Assembly: GCF_002947535.1 (NCBI RefSeq) | Contig: NZ_PUAP01000021.1 | Location: 62,001 to 126,000, forward strand | Direction of reading: 5' to 3' | Origin: Enterococcus mundtii | Lineage (GTDB): Bacteria; Bacillota; Bacilli; Lactobacillales; Enterococcaceae | Length of the DNA stretch: 64,000 nt | Part shown: piece by piece, positions 25,221 to 34,606 of the stretch | How positions within the stretch are numbered: the stretch's first letter is position 1 | How the letters are laid out: each line of letters starts with the position of its first letter | Translations under genes and position numbers: made by a program | Notes under the pieces: model-generated | The model's input: only the letters and a program-made list of their open reading frames with translations | The model's database searches: none | Told to the model about the DNA's origin: nothing

Positions 25221-26144
25221 TCACTTTCTTAGTTTTTCCATAAAATCGACGACTGGATCATTTGGTACCAATTGAGCGGTCACTTTTATATCTTTAGCTG
25301 CGATCGCTTCAAACACTGCTTCTTCTTCTTTCATGACTTTGATGCTTTTCGTGATTTCTCTCGCACCTTCTTTATGACTCATATTTCCTACATTGATTGC
25401 TGACAGCTCACCGCCCGCTTCTATATACCGCAAGACATCTGTGGGATTTTTAAAAAGTAGAAAAATACGTTGCTTGCCATATTTTCCAGATTGAACATTT
25501 TTTGCCGCCGCAGCGATCGTTAAAACGGATAGACGCATAGATGTAGGCGCTGCCATTCTTAATGAAGATTTTTGTAACGAATCCATTGCTGCCTCATCAT
25601 TGATCACGATGATCCGTTGCGTATTTAAACTCGTAGACCAAATCCCTGCAACTTGCCCATGGATCAAGCGTTCATCGATCCGTACATTGACAATATTCGC
25701 TTTGCCTTTAAATTCTTTGTATTGCCCTAGATCTTCTTCTGCTGCTTGCGTTTCTTCTGCTTCTGTTGCGATCATTTTGTTTTTGACGTCAACTATGCCT
25801 CCGCGCGCCAGATCGATCAATGCTTCAATCGTCGCTTGTGGGTTGAGCGTCGCTTCCATGACTAAAGGTAAAGACATCCCAGCAATAATTGCAACTTCTT
25901 CATCTTCTAAGTAATTTTTCAGCGCTGTGTTGCATGGAGTCCCACCTAGCAGATCTGCAATGATCAAAGTCGATCCGTTAAGGGCTTTCATTTTCTCAGT
26001 TAATTCATGTTCAAATTGTAAATTATCGCCATCTGGTCTTAAAGAAAGTGTGTGGACATGTTCCTGCACGCCAACGATCATCTCTAAACTGGCTTTGACT
26101 CCATCGGCCATGCTACCATGACTGACCAATAAGATATTTCTCAT
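25221..26144 (-). CDS. Fused PTS mannose-family EIIA-EIIB protein
   Basis: This is the cytoplasmic phosphocarrier. Residues 1-125 are EIIA with the phosphorylated H9 in SHGSMADG. An acidic linker (about 127-145) joins it to EIIB (about 148-307), whose phosphohistidine is H162 in DERLIHGQVAG. In many glycosaminoglycan or N-acetylgalactosamine systems EIIA and EIIB are separate, so the fusion is a small peculiarity, known for the E. coli mannose system. It is the first gene of the leftward PTS operon and sits behind two TTAACAT(G/A)TTA operators divergent from the GntR gene. Confidence 0.92.
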   Translation of the reverse strand: MRNILLVSHGSMADGVKASLEMIVGVQEHVHTLSLRPDGDNLQFEHELTEKMKALNGSTLIIADLLGGTPCNTALKNYLEDEEVAIIAGMSLPLVMEATLNPQATIEALIDLARGGIVDVKNKMIATEAEETQAAEEDLGQYKEFKGKANIVNVRIDERLIHGQVAGIWSTSLNTQRIIVINDEAAMDSLQKSSLRMAAPTSMRLSVLTIAAAAKNVQSGKYGKQRIFLLFKNPTDVLRYIEAGGELSAINVGNMSHKEGAREITKSIKVMKEEEAVFEAIAAKDIKVTAQLVPNDPVVDFMEKLRK

Positions 26145-26177
26145 CTCTCTTCCCCCTTAAATAAATATCTTAGCTAC

Positions 26178-26188
26178 TTAACATGTTA
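26178..26188. promoter_or_regulatory. GntR-like operator 1
   Basis: TTAACATGTTA, a perfect palindrome 34 bases before the EIIAB start. Confidence 0.6.
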
Positions 26189-26242
26189 GCTATTGATTAC
26201 GTACACTATATAACATATCAACTGAAACGTAAACCTAACATC

Positions 26243-26253
26243 TTAACATATTA
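26243..26253. promoter_or_regulatory. GntR-like operator 2
   Basis: TTAACATATTA, one base from the palindrome at 26178, in the middle of the divergent PTS/GntR promoter region. Confidence 0.5.
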
Positions 26254-26306
26254 TATTTTTTTCTTAAAAAATTCTGTTCCGAAATAAATCCATTGCCACA
26301 AACAAG

Positions 26307-26317
26307 TTAACATGTTA
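26307..26317. promoter_or_regulatory. GntR-like operator 3
   Basis: TTAACATGTTA, identical to operator 1, 42 bases before the GntR gene. It suggests autoregulation. Confidence 0.6.
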
Positions 26318-26358
26318 TGGTAAGGTTAATTGAATACCGCTAAAAAAGGAGGTTTCAT

Positions 26359-27069
26359 TTGGTGATTCCTAAATATGAACAAATTAAGCAAGAGCTATTA
26401 GCTGAAATAAAAAATCATTTATTTGTTCCTGGGGACAAGTTTTACTCAGAAGCAGATATCAAGAAAAAATATTCTGTCAGCTCGATCACAGCCGTTAAAG
26501 CACTGAACGAACTTACAACCGCTGGCTATCTCTATCGCGTCCAAGGGAAAGGGACTTTTGTCTCAAAATCAAAAGTTTCTCAATCGGTCAAATTCTCAGA
26601 TATCGAATTACATTCACTAGATAAAGAAAAGGTCAAAGTCATTTCTATAGAAGAAGCACAAGAACCTGAAATTTTAGAAGAACTCGGTCTACCTAAAAAT
26701 GGTTCTTATTACCGCATCAAACGAGTGCGGTATTTTGAGGATATCCCTTTCCTTGTGCATATCACTCATCTGCCAAAACGTTTGGTCAAGGAACCTATTA
26801 GTAAAGACTTAGCCCATTACTCTAGCATTTACGAACGAGTGCGAAAAGATTTCGGGATCGACCTCTTCTCTCTTTCATCTGTCGAGACGAATGAGATTGT
26901 TTTTCCTGATGATCCTGAACTATTGAATTTGTTGAAATTAAGCTTCCGCGAACCGGTAGTAAAGCAAATCAAGCATTCTTTCCTAGCCGATCGAAGCGTA
27001 GCCGAATATATCATTAGTTATAAGCACTGGAAATACTTTAAGACGAAAATCGAAGTAGAAGCAGAATAA
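26359..27069 (+). CDS. GntR/HutC-family regulator with UTRA domain
   Basis: This is the likely repressor of the glycosaminoglycan locus. Residues about 5-72 are a GntR winged helix (SEADIKKKYSVSSITAVKALNEL), and residues about 90-230 are a UTRA ligand domain (GSYYRIKRVRYFEDIPFLVHITHLP). The start is TTG 26359, or the adjacent GTG 26362, behind AAAGGAGG. It is divergent from the PTS operon and followed by the GH88-GH35 operon. Four near-identical TTAAYATRTTA palindromes lie before all three transcripts. The inducer is probably a phosphorylated amino sugar or disaccharide. Confidence 0.88.
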   Translation: MVIPKYEQIKQELLAEIKNHLFVPGDKFYSEADIKKKYSVSSITAVKALNELTTAGYLYRVQGKGTFVSKSKVSQSVKFSDIELHSLDKEKVKVISIEEAQEPEILEELGLPKNGSYYRIKRVRYFEDIPFLVHITHLPKRLVKEPISKDLAHYSSIYERVRKDFGIDLFSLSSVETNEIVFPDDPELLNLLKLSFREPVVKQIKHSFLADRSVAEYIISYKHWKYFKTKIEVEAE

Positions 27070-27123
27070 GTAGAACGGTAATAGCCGTAATTTCGCACCC
27101 ATTGAATGAAATAAACAAAACCA

Positions 27124-27170
27124 GAAGGAATCCATCAAATCGTTCTTAGAACGTTTTTTTGGATTCCTTC
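27124..27170 (+). terminator. Terminator after the GntR gene
   Basis: GAAGGAATCCA/TGGATTCCTTC encloses an inner CGTTCT/AGAACG hairpin followed by T7. Either structure could stop transcription. Confidence 0.65.
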
Positions 27171-27299
27171 TTCATACCTCTATCCATGATCAGAGTTACC
27201 TGCTTAAAAAAATAAATACAGTTATTTATTTTTTAGACTTTCTGTTTTTTTTATTTTGCCATTCGCTTTTTCTGAGCATTTAGGTTATACTAGTTTAAA

Positions 27300-27313
27300 G
27301 TTAATATGTTAAC
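27300..27313. promoter_or_regulatory. GntR-like operator 4
   Basis: GTTAATATGTTAAC lies 18 bases before the GH88 gene, just after a plausible -10 (TATACT at 27286). It matches the operators at 26178-26317. Confidence 0.6.
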
Positions 27314-27330
27314 AAATTAAGAGGAGTGGT

Positions 27331-28497
27331 ATGATGGGATTACAACAAACAAAAGATTCCCTTATTTCCATAAGTAAGTCTGTCGATAACACCTGGCTAG
27401 CGAAGCAAATCGATTGGTGTTGCCAAAAAATCGAACATAATATGACACGCTACGGTCTAGATTTTCCGTCGGCTTGCGCAACAAATGGGATCTATCGGAT
27501 CAAACCTAACGATGACTGGACGAATGGCTTTTGGACTGGCATGTTATGGTTAGCTTATGAATGGACTGGCAAAGAGAAATTTCTCGTACGTGCCATGGAA
27601 AATATCCATAGTTTCAAAGATCGTTTAACAACACACCACGTATTAGATCATCATGATATTGGTTTCTTATATAGTTTATCTGCTGGTGCAGGTTATCGTT
27701 TGACCAACAGCTTATTATGCAAAGAAGAATTGCTTCAAGCCGCAGATGTCTTACTTGCACGTTTCCAAGAAAAAGGACAATTCATTCAAGCTTGGGGCGC
27801 ATACGGCGATCCTAAAGAATATCGCTTGATCATCGATTCATTGATCAACTTACCTTTATTATTCCAAGCTTCTGAGATTTCAGGTAATGATCATTACCGA
27901 GAAGTAGCAAAGAAACATTACGAAACAGTGTTACGTACCGTTGTTAGAGAAAACGCAACAACTTTCCATACGTATTATTTTGATCCTTCAACTGGTACAC
28001 CAACTCACGGTGCCACACATCAGGGAAATAGCGATGCGTCGATTTGGGCACGTGGACAAAGTTGGGCTGTTCTTGGGATTCCTTTAAATGAAAGTTATTT
28101 AAGATCTTCGTCTTTACCTACAAATTATGAAGCAATCGTTGATGTCTTTTTGACACATTTACCAGAAGACCTTGTTCCATATTGGGATTTTGATTTCACA
28201 GATGAACACCCTTCGGACAAAGATAGTTCAGCCTTAGCGATCACCGCCTGTGGATTATTAGAAGCCGCAAAAATGGAAGCGTATCCTCAGTCTGAAGAAT
28301 TAGCAAAAGGAATGCTCTACCAATTAGGCGAACATTACACGTCCTTGTCCGAACCTGATAATGAAGGTCTACTACTACATGGCGTATATGCCCATGCAGA
28401 AGGTAAAGGAATCGATGAGCCCAATCTTTGGGGCGATTATTTCTACCTAGAAGCTCTGATGCGTTTAGCAAAACCCTCGTGGAAAAAATATTGGTAA
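27331..28497 (+). CDS. ugl: Unsaturated glucuronyl hydrolase (GH88)
   Basis: This cytoplasmic enzyme hydrates the double bond of unsaturated glucuronyl disaccharides made by the PL8 lyase, freeing the amino sugar and an unsaturated uronate. The catalytic Asp pair of the family corresponds to D109 in LDHHDIGFLY and D169 in LIIDSLINLP. The aromatic-rich TNGFWTGMLWLAYEWTG and WARGQSWAVLG segments complete the alpha/alpha barrel. The length is 388 residues with no signal peptide. GAGGAG lies before the ATG. Twelve bases separate it from the GH35 gene. The kdu/kdg genes needed for the uronate are not in the window. Confidence 0.9.
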   Translation: MMGLQQTKDSLISISKSVDNTWLAKQIDWCCQKIEHNMTRYGLDFPSACATNGIYRIKPNDDWTNGFWTGMLWLAYEWTGKEKFLVRAMENIHSFKDRLTTHHVLDHHDIGFLYSLSAGAGYRLTNSLLCKEELLQAADVLLARFQEKGQFIQAWGAYGDPKEYRLIIDSLINLPLLFQASEISGNDHYREVAKKHYETVLRTVVRENATTFHTYYFDPSTGTPTHGATHQGNSDASIWARGQSWAVLGIPLNESYLRSSSLPTNYEAIVDVFLTHLPEDLVPYWDFDFTDEHPSDKDSSALAITACGLLEAAKMEAYPQSEELAKGMLYQLGEHYTSLSEPDNEGLLLHGVYAHAEGKGIDEPNLWGDYFYLEALMRLAKPSWKKYW

Positions 28498-28509
28498 GGA
28501 GAAACCAAC

Positions 28510-30297
28510 ATGCAAACTTTTGAAATAAAAGAAGACTTTCTTTTAGATGGGCAGCCGATCAAATTGATCAGTGGTGCCATCCACTATTTCCGTCTTCCTC
28601 AATCGCAATGGGAAGATAGCTTATATAACTTGAAAGCATTAGGCGCAAATACTGTCGAAACCTATATACCTTGGAATATCCATGAACCCAAAGAAGGTCA
28701 ATTCAACTTCGAAGGAATAAATGATTTCACTGCTTTTGTTGCACTTGCTCAACAACTTGGACTAATGGTGATCCTACGTCCTTCGGTATACATTTGTGCA
28801 GAATGGGAGTTTGGCGGTCTACCCGCTTGGTTATTAAAAGAACCAGGTATTCGTTTGCGTTCAACCGATGAACGGTTTATGACAAAAGTCAAAAAATACT
28901 ATGATGTCTTACTGCCAAAGATCATACCTTTGCAGATTTCAAACGGTGGCCCTGTCATCATGATCCAAATCGAGAACGAATATGGTTCTTATGGAATGGA
29001 AAAAGCGTATCTACGTGAAACGAAACAACTACTAGAAAATGCCGGCATCACTGTTCCTTTATTTACTTCCGATGGTGCTTGGAATGAAGTATTAGATGCT
29101 GGAACGCTGATTGAAGATGATGTATTCGTCACTGGCAATTTTGGTAGTCATTCGAAAGAGAATAGTGCAGTGTTGCAAGCCTTTTTTGATAAACATGGAA
29201 AAAAATGGCCCTTGATGTGTATGGAATATTGGGATGGTTGGTTCAATCGCTGGGGCGAGCCGATCATCAAACGAGACGCTCAAGACCTAGCGAGTGAAGT
29301 CAAAGATATGTTAGAAGTTGGTTCTTTAAATCTTTATATGTTCCATGGAGGCACCAATTTTGGTTTTTACAATGGCTGTTCCGCTCGCGGAAATACCGAT
29401 TTACCGCAATTGACAAGCTATGACTACGATGCGTTACTCACTGAAGCTGGTGAACCTACAGAAAAATATTATGCTGTCCAACAAGCAATCAAAGAAGTTT
29501 GCCCCGACGTATGGCAAGCAGAACCACGTACAAAACAATTAGACTCTCTTGGTAGTTACCCAATTGATACTAGCGTTTCTTTACTAAACACAAAAGAAAC
29601 ACTAGCAAAAACGGTACCTACCGCATATCCTATGACGATGGAACAAGTCAGCAATGGATATGGCTATGTCTTATATTCCTTAGCGCTGAAAAACTATCAC
29701 CATGAAAACAAAATTCGGATCATCGAAGCAAGTGATCGCGTTTCCGTTTATGTGGACGAAACCTATCAATTGACGCAAGACCAAACAACGATAGGTGAAG
29801 AGTTCATGATCCAAGGAAAGACAGAAAATGAACAAATCCAGTTAGATGTACTAATAGAAAATCATGGAAGAGTCAATTATGGCTCAAAATTGAATAACCC
29901 GACCCAAACAAAAGGGATTCGTGGCGGAATCATGCAAGATATCCATTTCCATCAAGGCTATCTACATTATCCTTTGCCACTGTCAGCCGAACAACTTCAG
30001 CTGATCGACTATCAAGCTGGCAAAAATCCAGCTCATCCTTCGTTTTATCGAGTATCATTTGACGTAGCCGAGCCGATAGATACGTATATTGATTGTTCCG
30101 CCTATGGCAAAGGAGTGATTTTTGTCAATGGGATCAACTTAGGACGTTACTGGAACCGTGGACCGATCTACTCACTTTATTGTCCAAAAGATTTTCTTAA
30201 ACAAGGGGGAAATGAAGTGGTGATCTTCGAAACAGAAGGTGTTGAGATCAATTCTTTAGATTTTCTCGCAGAACCGAAAGTTGAGCAAAGAGTTTGA
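28510..30297 (+). CDS. Glycoside hydrolase family 35 beta-galactosidase
   Basis: This is a retaining beta-galactosidase of 595 residues without a signal peptide, so it is cytoplasmic. The acid/base is E157 in IQIENEYGSYG and the nucleophile E239 in CMEYWDGWF. The N-terminal GAIHYFRLP and WNIHEP motifs are typical. The C-terminal third carries jelly-roll domains. It resembles BgaC-like enzymes acting on Gal-beta-1,3-GlcNAc/GalNAc. Its presence in a hyaluronan/chondroitin-type operon is unexpected, because neither polymer's repeat contains galactose. It may act on linkage-region or host-glycan oligosaccharides imported by the same PTS. Confidence 0.9.
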   Translation: MQTFEIKEDFLLDGQPIKLISGAIHYFRLPQSQWEDSLYNLKALGANTVETYIPWNIHEPKEGQFNFEGINDFTAFVALAQQLGLMVILRPSVYICAEWEFGGLPAWLLKEPGIRLRSTDERFMTKVKKYYDVLLPKIIPLQISNGGPVIMIQIENEYGSYGMEKAYLRETKQLLENAGITVPLFTSDGAWNEVLDAGTLIEDDVFVTGNFGSHSKENSAVLQAFFDKHGKKWPLMCMEYWDGWFNRWGEPIIKRDAQDLASEVKDMLEVGSLNLYMFHGGTNFGFYNGCSARGNTDLPQLTSYDYDALLTEAGEPTEKYYAVQQAIKEVCPDVWQAEPRTKQLDSLGSYPIDTSVSLLNTKETLAKTVPTAYPMTMEQVSNGYGYVLYSLALKNYHHENKIRIIEASDRVSVYVDETYQLTQDQTTIGEEFMIQGKTENEQIQLDVLIENHGRVNYGSKLNNPTQTKGIRGGIMQDIHFHQGYLHYPLPLSAEQLQLIDYQAGKNPAHPSFYRVSFDVAEPIDTYIDCSAYGKGVIFVNGINLGRYWNRGPIYSLYCPKDFLKQGGNEVVIFETEGVEINSLDFLAEPKVEQRV

Positions 30298-30309
30298 TAA
30301 TTATAACTA

Positions 30310-30351
30310 AACAGAGACGAGAGTCATCATCTGATGATCCTCGTCTCTGTT
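30310..30351. terminator. Hairpin between convergent genes
   Basis: AACAGAGACGAG pairs with CTCGTCTCTGTT (30310-30321, 30340-30351) with an inner ATCATCTGATGAT stem. No T run follows, so termination is likely but not canonical. Confidence 0.55.
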
Positions 30352-30360
30352 CGTTGACAG

Positions 30361-31497
30361 TTATTCATGTTCCAATTCAATTTTCTTAGGGTGTTCTTCT
30401 TCCGGAACTTGTTCAAATTTCCGCAATAAATAAATCTTACGAATATTCAACACTAGTGTTTTGATCACCGCATATACAGGGATACAGATCAACATTCCCA
30501 TGATCCCAGCAACACTTCCTGCACCGATCAATACTAAAATGATCGTTAGCGGATGAATGTTCATCGTTTTTCCGAAGAGTAACGGCTTGATCACATTGCC
30601 ATCCAATTGTTGGATAACAAGAATGGATAGCGCCATGTAGAGTGCTTGAAATGGCGAAATAAACAGTCCGACAATAATCGCTGGTACTGCACCAATAAAA
30701 GGGCCAACGTACGGTATGATATTCGTCACGCCGCAAACAACTGCCAGCAACAGACTATATGGCTGCTTGAAAATCGTCATTGCAATAAAACTCATCACGC
30801 CAATGATCACTGCATCCACGATCGTGCTACTGATATAAGCAGATAACGTTTCATTCAACTCTCTGACCGTTTGGCGTAATTCTCCTCGGATCGCTTGAGG
30901 AAAGAAAGGCGATAACGCATCGATAAATTTATGTCCATCTTTGAACATGAATAATAAGATGAATGGGACAGTAAACAATAAAATAAAGAATTGCATCATA
31001 AAAGAAAGAATTCTTGAAACGCTCCCTGTCAGACTCACCAACAAGATATTGAACAAGTTGCTCAACGACAAGTTGGCAGACGCAAACTGTTCTTCTAGAT
31101 TCAATGAACGAAACTCTTCTCTTTGCATGATCTCAGTCAACCAACGACTTGTTTCGTCTGCATAGGCAGGGATACTTCTAGTTAATTGCACGGCTTGATC
31201 AACCAATTGAGGCAAGATGTTCATGATTGTCAAAAAGACGATCACTAATAAAACGATCAATGTCAATAGATAGCCCAACACGCGTGGGATTCGATGTTTT
31301 TCTAAAAACAAGACAACTGGATTAAACATGTAATAGAAAAATCCAGCAATGATCAACGGCATAATGATTGCAGATGCCATTCTCAAGATTGGATGAAACA
31401 CATTTGGCATACGTAAAATAAAGAAAACGCCAATAATCGTTAAGACTAATTCCACTGTCCAAAACAACAATTTTGACTCTTTGAACCTTGAATACAT
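30361..31497 (-). CDS. AI-2E family transporter
   Basis: An integral membrane protein of 378 residues with two N-terminal helices, a soluble segment of about 80 residues (85-150) and several C-terminal helices. The segment around VTNIIPYVGPFIGAVPAIIVGL is the family signature. Members have been linked to autoinducer-2 or Na+/Li+ export, but most are uncharacterised, so the substrate is not assigned. GGAGG precedes the ATG. It is monocistronic. A charged C-terminal tail ends the protein. Confidence 0.85.
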   Translation of the reverse strand: MYSRFKESKLLFWTVELVLTIIGVFFILRMPNVFHPILRMASAIIMPLIIAGFFYYMFNPVVLFLEKHRIPRVLGYLLTLIVLLVIVFLTIMNILPQLVDQAVQLTRSIPAYADETSRWLTEIMQREEFRSLNLEEQFASANLSLSNLFNILLVSLTGSVSRILSFMMQFFILLFTVPFILLFMFKDGHKFIDALSPFFPQAIRGELRQTVRELNETLSAYISSTIVDAVIIGVMSFIAMTIFKQPYSLLLAVVCGVTNIIPYVGPFIGAVPAIIVGLFISPFQALYMALSILVIQQLDGNVIKPLLFGKTMNIHPLTIILVLIGAGSVAGIMGMLICIPVYAVIKTLVLNIRKIYLLRKFEQVPEEEHPKKIELEHE

Positions 31498-31604
31498 AGA
31501 TATCCTCCAAATTTCATTCTTACAGATACTCTTATTTTATCATTTATTCATCAGTAAAGCGCTATTTTTTCTTTTATTTCTTGTTATTTAAAAAAAGTGA
31601 TTAC

Positions 31605-32318
31605 TCAGGCGGACAAACTAACCAGATGTAAGTTGGTAATATTTTTGTACGTGGATAATTCTTCGATCACTTCTGCATACGTCAATCCTTTTGGTAGATC
31701 GATCGTATAAACATTTTTATAGATACGGTAATCATCCACAAATTTAACATCAAAATTGACATCCTCGATCGTGATGTTTCTTTTTTCAAAATAATCATTC
31801 AAGAAATCTTTGGTTTCTTTTCGATGAATAAATTGGATCACTAATTTTTTTGTTGTTGGTACATGGATGATGCGCTTCACCACAGTCAATGCAAAGACAA
31901 TACCGACGAAACTAGTGAGTGCAATGGCATAAAAACCCATCCCGATTGCAATACCCAATCCTGCGATTGCCCAAAGTGATGCTGCGGTCGTTAACCCAGT
32001 CACTGATTGTTTCGTGACGATGATCGTACCTGCTCCTAAAAAGCCGACGCCACTGACAACTTGTGCAATCAAGCGGGCTTCATCTGAACGGAGGGTCCCA
32101 ACTAATTCAGGATACTCTAATGCATTTCTCAACGCACCACTGGCAATTTCCACTTGGATCAAGGCAATGATACAAGCCCCCATACAAACCAAAATATGTG
32201 TACGCATCCCTGCTGGACGGTTTTTATATTGTCGCTCAAAACCAATTGCTCCGCCAAAAAGCAATGCAATACTCAATCGTATAATAATTTCTGGTATGGA
32301 TAAAACCATATCCTCCAT
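31605..32318 (-). CDS. MgtC/SapB-family membrane protein
   Basis: A 237-residue protein with four or five N-terminal helices and a cytoplasmic C-terminal domain. Family motifs are GAIGFERQYKNRPAGMRTH, QVVSGVGFLGAGTII and TGLTTAASLWAIAGLG. MgtC proteins are tied to Mg2+ limitation or acid stress, and SapB proteins lack a settled role. The start is the ATG at 32318, after AGAGGGGGG. The longer frame (to 32363) lacks a ribosome site. It stands alone, between AI-2E and nagB. Confidence 0.87.
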   Translation of the reverse strand: MEDMVLSIPEIIIRLSIALLFGGAIGFERQYKNRPAGMRTHILVCMGACIIALIQVEIASGALRNALEYPELVGTLRSDEARLIAQVVSGVGFLGAGTIIVTKQSVTGLTTAASLWAIAGLGIAIGMGFYAIALTSFVGIVFALTVVKRIIHVPTTKKLVIQFIHRKETKDFLNDYFEKRNITIEDVNFDVKFVDDYRIYKNVYTIDLPKGLTYAEVIEELSTYKNITNLHLVSLSA

Positions 32319-32389
32319 GACTATCCCCCCTCTTATCAAATATAGCACGACTAAAAAAAACAAACAAAATATAACTATTTTTTATGACC

Positions 32390-32445
32390 TAAAAAAAGCC
32401 ACTGTGCCAGATCATCTGATAAAAACCAGATGATCTCCAGTGACT
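32390..32445 (-). terminator. Terminator of nagB
   Basis: A long interrupted stem (32397-32404 with 32438-32445, plus AGATCATCTG/CAGATGATCT inside) ends in seven T on the minus strand. Confidence 0.8.
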
Positions 32446-32458
32446 GAAATCTTTTCTA

Positions 32459-33160
32459 TTATAATTTGCTTGCTGCTGCTTCATCAACAATGACTACCAC
32501 GTCATCATGATTTTGCAAAGCACTTGCTGGCATATCTGTAGTAACAGGTCCGTCAATCATTCCTTTGATTGCATCAGCTTTATTTTCGCCATAAGCCATC
32601 AAGACGATTTTTTTACCGTTTAGAATTGAGCCGATCCCCATAGAGACTGCTTTCGTTGGGACGTCTTCCACTTTATCAAAGAATCGTTTATTTGCATTGA
32701 TTGTTGATTCAGTTAAATCAACAACACTTGTTTTTCCATCAAATGGAGCACCAGGTTCATTAAAACCGATGTGACCGTTTTGACCGATTCCTAAAATTTG
32801 GATATCGATTGGATGTTCTTCAATGATTTGGTCGTAGGATTGACAAGCTTGATCTAAATCAGCTGCTTTTCCATCAGGTACGAATGTTTCTTTAAATGGT
32901 TTCTTGTCAAATAATTCAACATTCATAAAATGGCGGTAGCTTTGATCATCTGAGCCACCTAGTCCAACATACTCATCCAAGTTAACAGAAGTCATGTTAC
33001 TGAAATCCATGTCGCTTGAAGTCATTTCTTTATATAAAGTGATTGGCGTACTCCCTGTTGCTAAACCTAGAGCTTTCGCACCATTTTCCATTCCATTTTT
33101 AATTATCTCAAAAGCTTTTTTTCCGCCTTCTTCAGCATTTTTCACACGAATGATTTCCAT
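32459..33160 (-). CDS. nagB: Glucosamine-6-phosphate deaminase
   Basis: It converts glucosamine-6-phosphate to fructose-6-phosphate and ammonia. Motifs are [14 protein letters not shown] (phosphate loop), [10 protein letters not shown] (general-base Asp) and [15 protein letters not shown] (Asp/His/Glu active site). With 233 residues it is the short Gram-positive form without the allosteric C-terminus. The ATG at 33160 has AAAGGAG. The longer frame to 33193 is unsupported. It would take up amino sugar released by the upstream PL8/GH88 pathway. Confidence 0.95.
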   Translation of the reverse strand: MEIIRVKNAEEGGKKAFEIIKNGMENGAKALGLATGSTPITLYKEMTSSDMDFSNMTSVNLDEYVGLGGSDDQSYRHFMNVELFDKKPFKETFVPDGKAADLDQACQSYDQIIEEHPIDIQILGIGQNGHIGFNEPGAPFDGKTSVVDLTESTINANKRFFDKVEDVPTKAVSMGIGSILNGKKIVLMAYGENKADAIKGMIDGPVTTDMPASALQNHDDVVVIVDEAAASKL

Positions 33161-33192
33161 AACGATTACTCCTTTTGTTTTGGTATAGCCCA

Positions 33193-33238
33193 ATTATAGC
33201 ACCTTTATTTCAAAATGACAATATCTGTATAGACCAAA
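33193..33238 (-). promoter_or_regulatory. nagB promoter with candidate NagR (dre-type) site
   Basis: TTGTCA (33221-33216), a 17-base spacer and TATAAT (33198-33193) on the minus strand. Immediately upstream, TTTGGTCTATACAGAT (33238-33223) resembles the TGGTCTAKACCA dre site of GntR-family NagR/YvoA. Half of the dyad is degenerate. Confidence 0.45.
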
Positions 33239-33352
33239 TATAAAAAAATCATTTATTAAGATGTAACTATCATTATTTCGTTTACCAAAACGATCACCTA
33301 CAAATTTGAAAATAAATAATAGGTAAACAAAAGTTGTCACAAAATTTTGTTC

Positions 33353-34594
33353 TTATGAGAATGACTCTAGCCTCTCTTGAAATTCTGTTGAAAGGATATG
33401 GATTGAGGGTTTCTTTTTAATCTGTACAACGAGCTTTTTAGCGATCAAATATTGATTGATTTGTTTTAATTTAGGATAAGATATATTAAGATGTTTTCTC
33501 AATTCAATATCCGTAATATATTCATTTACCTCATTATATAAATGACCTTGAATCAATACAAATAATACTTCAACCATATCTTTATCTTTCAGATCCAATT
33601 TTTTAAGATTATTAATTGCATTATCTAGTTTGGCTTTTGCTATCTGTAGCTCTTCAATCACCTTACTTTGTCCATCGATAATCAATTGATACATATTTTG
33701 TACAAACAGAGTCAAATCCGCTTTATTTCTCGGATTTGAAACTTCTGCGAATAACTTTCCATAAGCTTTTTTGTCATGCGTGATTGCATTTGAAATTGTG
33801 ATTCCAGTTAAAAAATCTAATTTTCTAGAAAGATAATTTGAAATTAAAAATCTCCCCATCCGACCATTTCCATCGTAAAAAGGATGGATATATTCAAAAT
33901 AGTAATGAGTAATCACGCATTTTAATAAAAAAGGAATATCTTTTCTGTTCATAAATAAAACGAGATTATTTAAATCTCTTATGATTGTTTCCTCGTTAGG
34001 ATTACCTTGATGAACTCGTTTGTTCTCAGAACCTATATAGACTACTTCCTTTCTGAATAGCTGTCCATCTGGTTGATCCTCTTCTGGAATATCTTTACGA
34101 AATAATTCATCATATATATTTCGTATTTTCACAATATCGTGAATCTCCTCAAACTCAGACTCGCCCAAGTTCATGTACATATTTACTATTCCTTTAAATC
34201 TAACTATTTCATCACTATTTCTTTTCTTTATTGCTGTTCCAATTTCTTTTCTTGTACTTTGTACACCTTCAATATCATTTGTTGATTTTATTTCATCAAT
34301 GATTTGCGAATTAAAAATGTTTCTCTGGATAATCGGCGGAAGCATACTAATGTATCTTTCAATTTCTGATGAATTTTTTTGAATTTTCTCTTTTAAGTTT
34401 TCATGTTCTAATAATGGTATGTAAAATAGTTCATAACTTTCTGTTGTGATACGTTGCTCTCGATCAAAAGGATGGATTTTAAGTCCAGTCTTAAAAGTAG
34501 AAAAAAAGTTAAATCTAGAATTATACTCTTCCTCAAATTTGTTTCTATTTTCATAAAAAGTAATTTTTAATGGTTTATAGCTCATTTTCACCAC
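33353..34594 (-). CDS. Fic-domain protein (putative AMP-transferase) with C-terminal winged helix
   Basis: This is a 413-residue Fic protein. The core motif HPFYDGNGRMGRF (near residue 240) contains the catalytic His and the ATP-phosphate-binding Arg. An N-terminal TNDIEG (near 106-111) fits the inhibitory (S/T)xxxE(G/N) helix, so the enzyme is probably self-inhibited (class II). The C-terminal 110 residues look like a winged helix-turn-helix (LRKHLNISYPKLKQINQYL). Such chromosomal Fic proteins may AMPylate a target or themselves. The start is one of two adjacent GTG codons after GGAGGAG, or the ATG at 34585. A perfect 13-bp inverted repeat lies just upstream. Confidence 0.85.
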   Translation of the reverse strand: MVKMSYKPLKITFYENRNKFEEEYNSRFNFFSTFKTGLKIHPFDREQRITTESYELFYIPLLEHENLKEKIQKNSSEIERYISMLPPIIQRNIFNSQIIDEIKSTNDIEGVQSTRKEIGTAIKKRNSDEIVRFKGIVNMYMNLGESEFEEIHDIVKIRNIYDELFRKDIPEEDQPDGQLFRKEVVYIGSENKRVHQGNPNEETIIRDLNNLVLFMNRKDIPFLLKCVITHYYFEYIHPFYDGNGRMGRFLISNYLSRKLDFLTGITISNAITHDKKAYGKLFAEVSNPRNKADLTLFVQNMYQLIIDGQSKVIEELQIAKAKLDNAINNLKKLDLKDKDMVEVLFVLIQGHLYNEVNEYITDIELRKHLNISYPKLKQINQYLIAKKLVVQIKKKPSIHILSTEFQERLESFS

Positions 34595-34606
34595 TTCTCC
34601 TCCACT

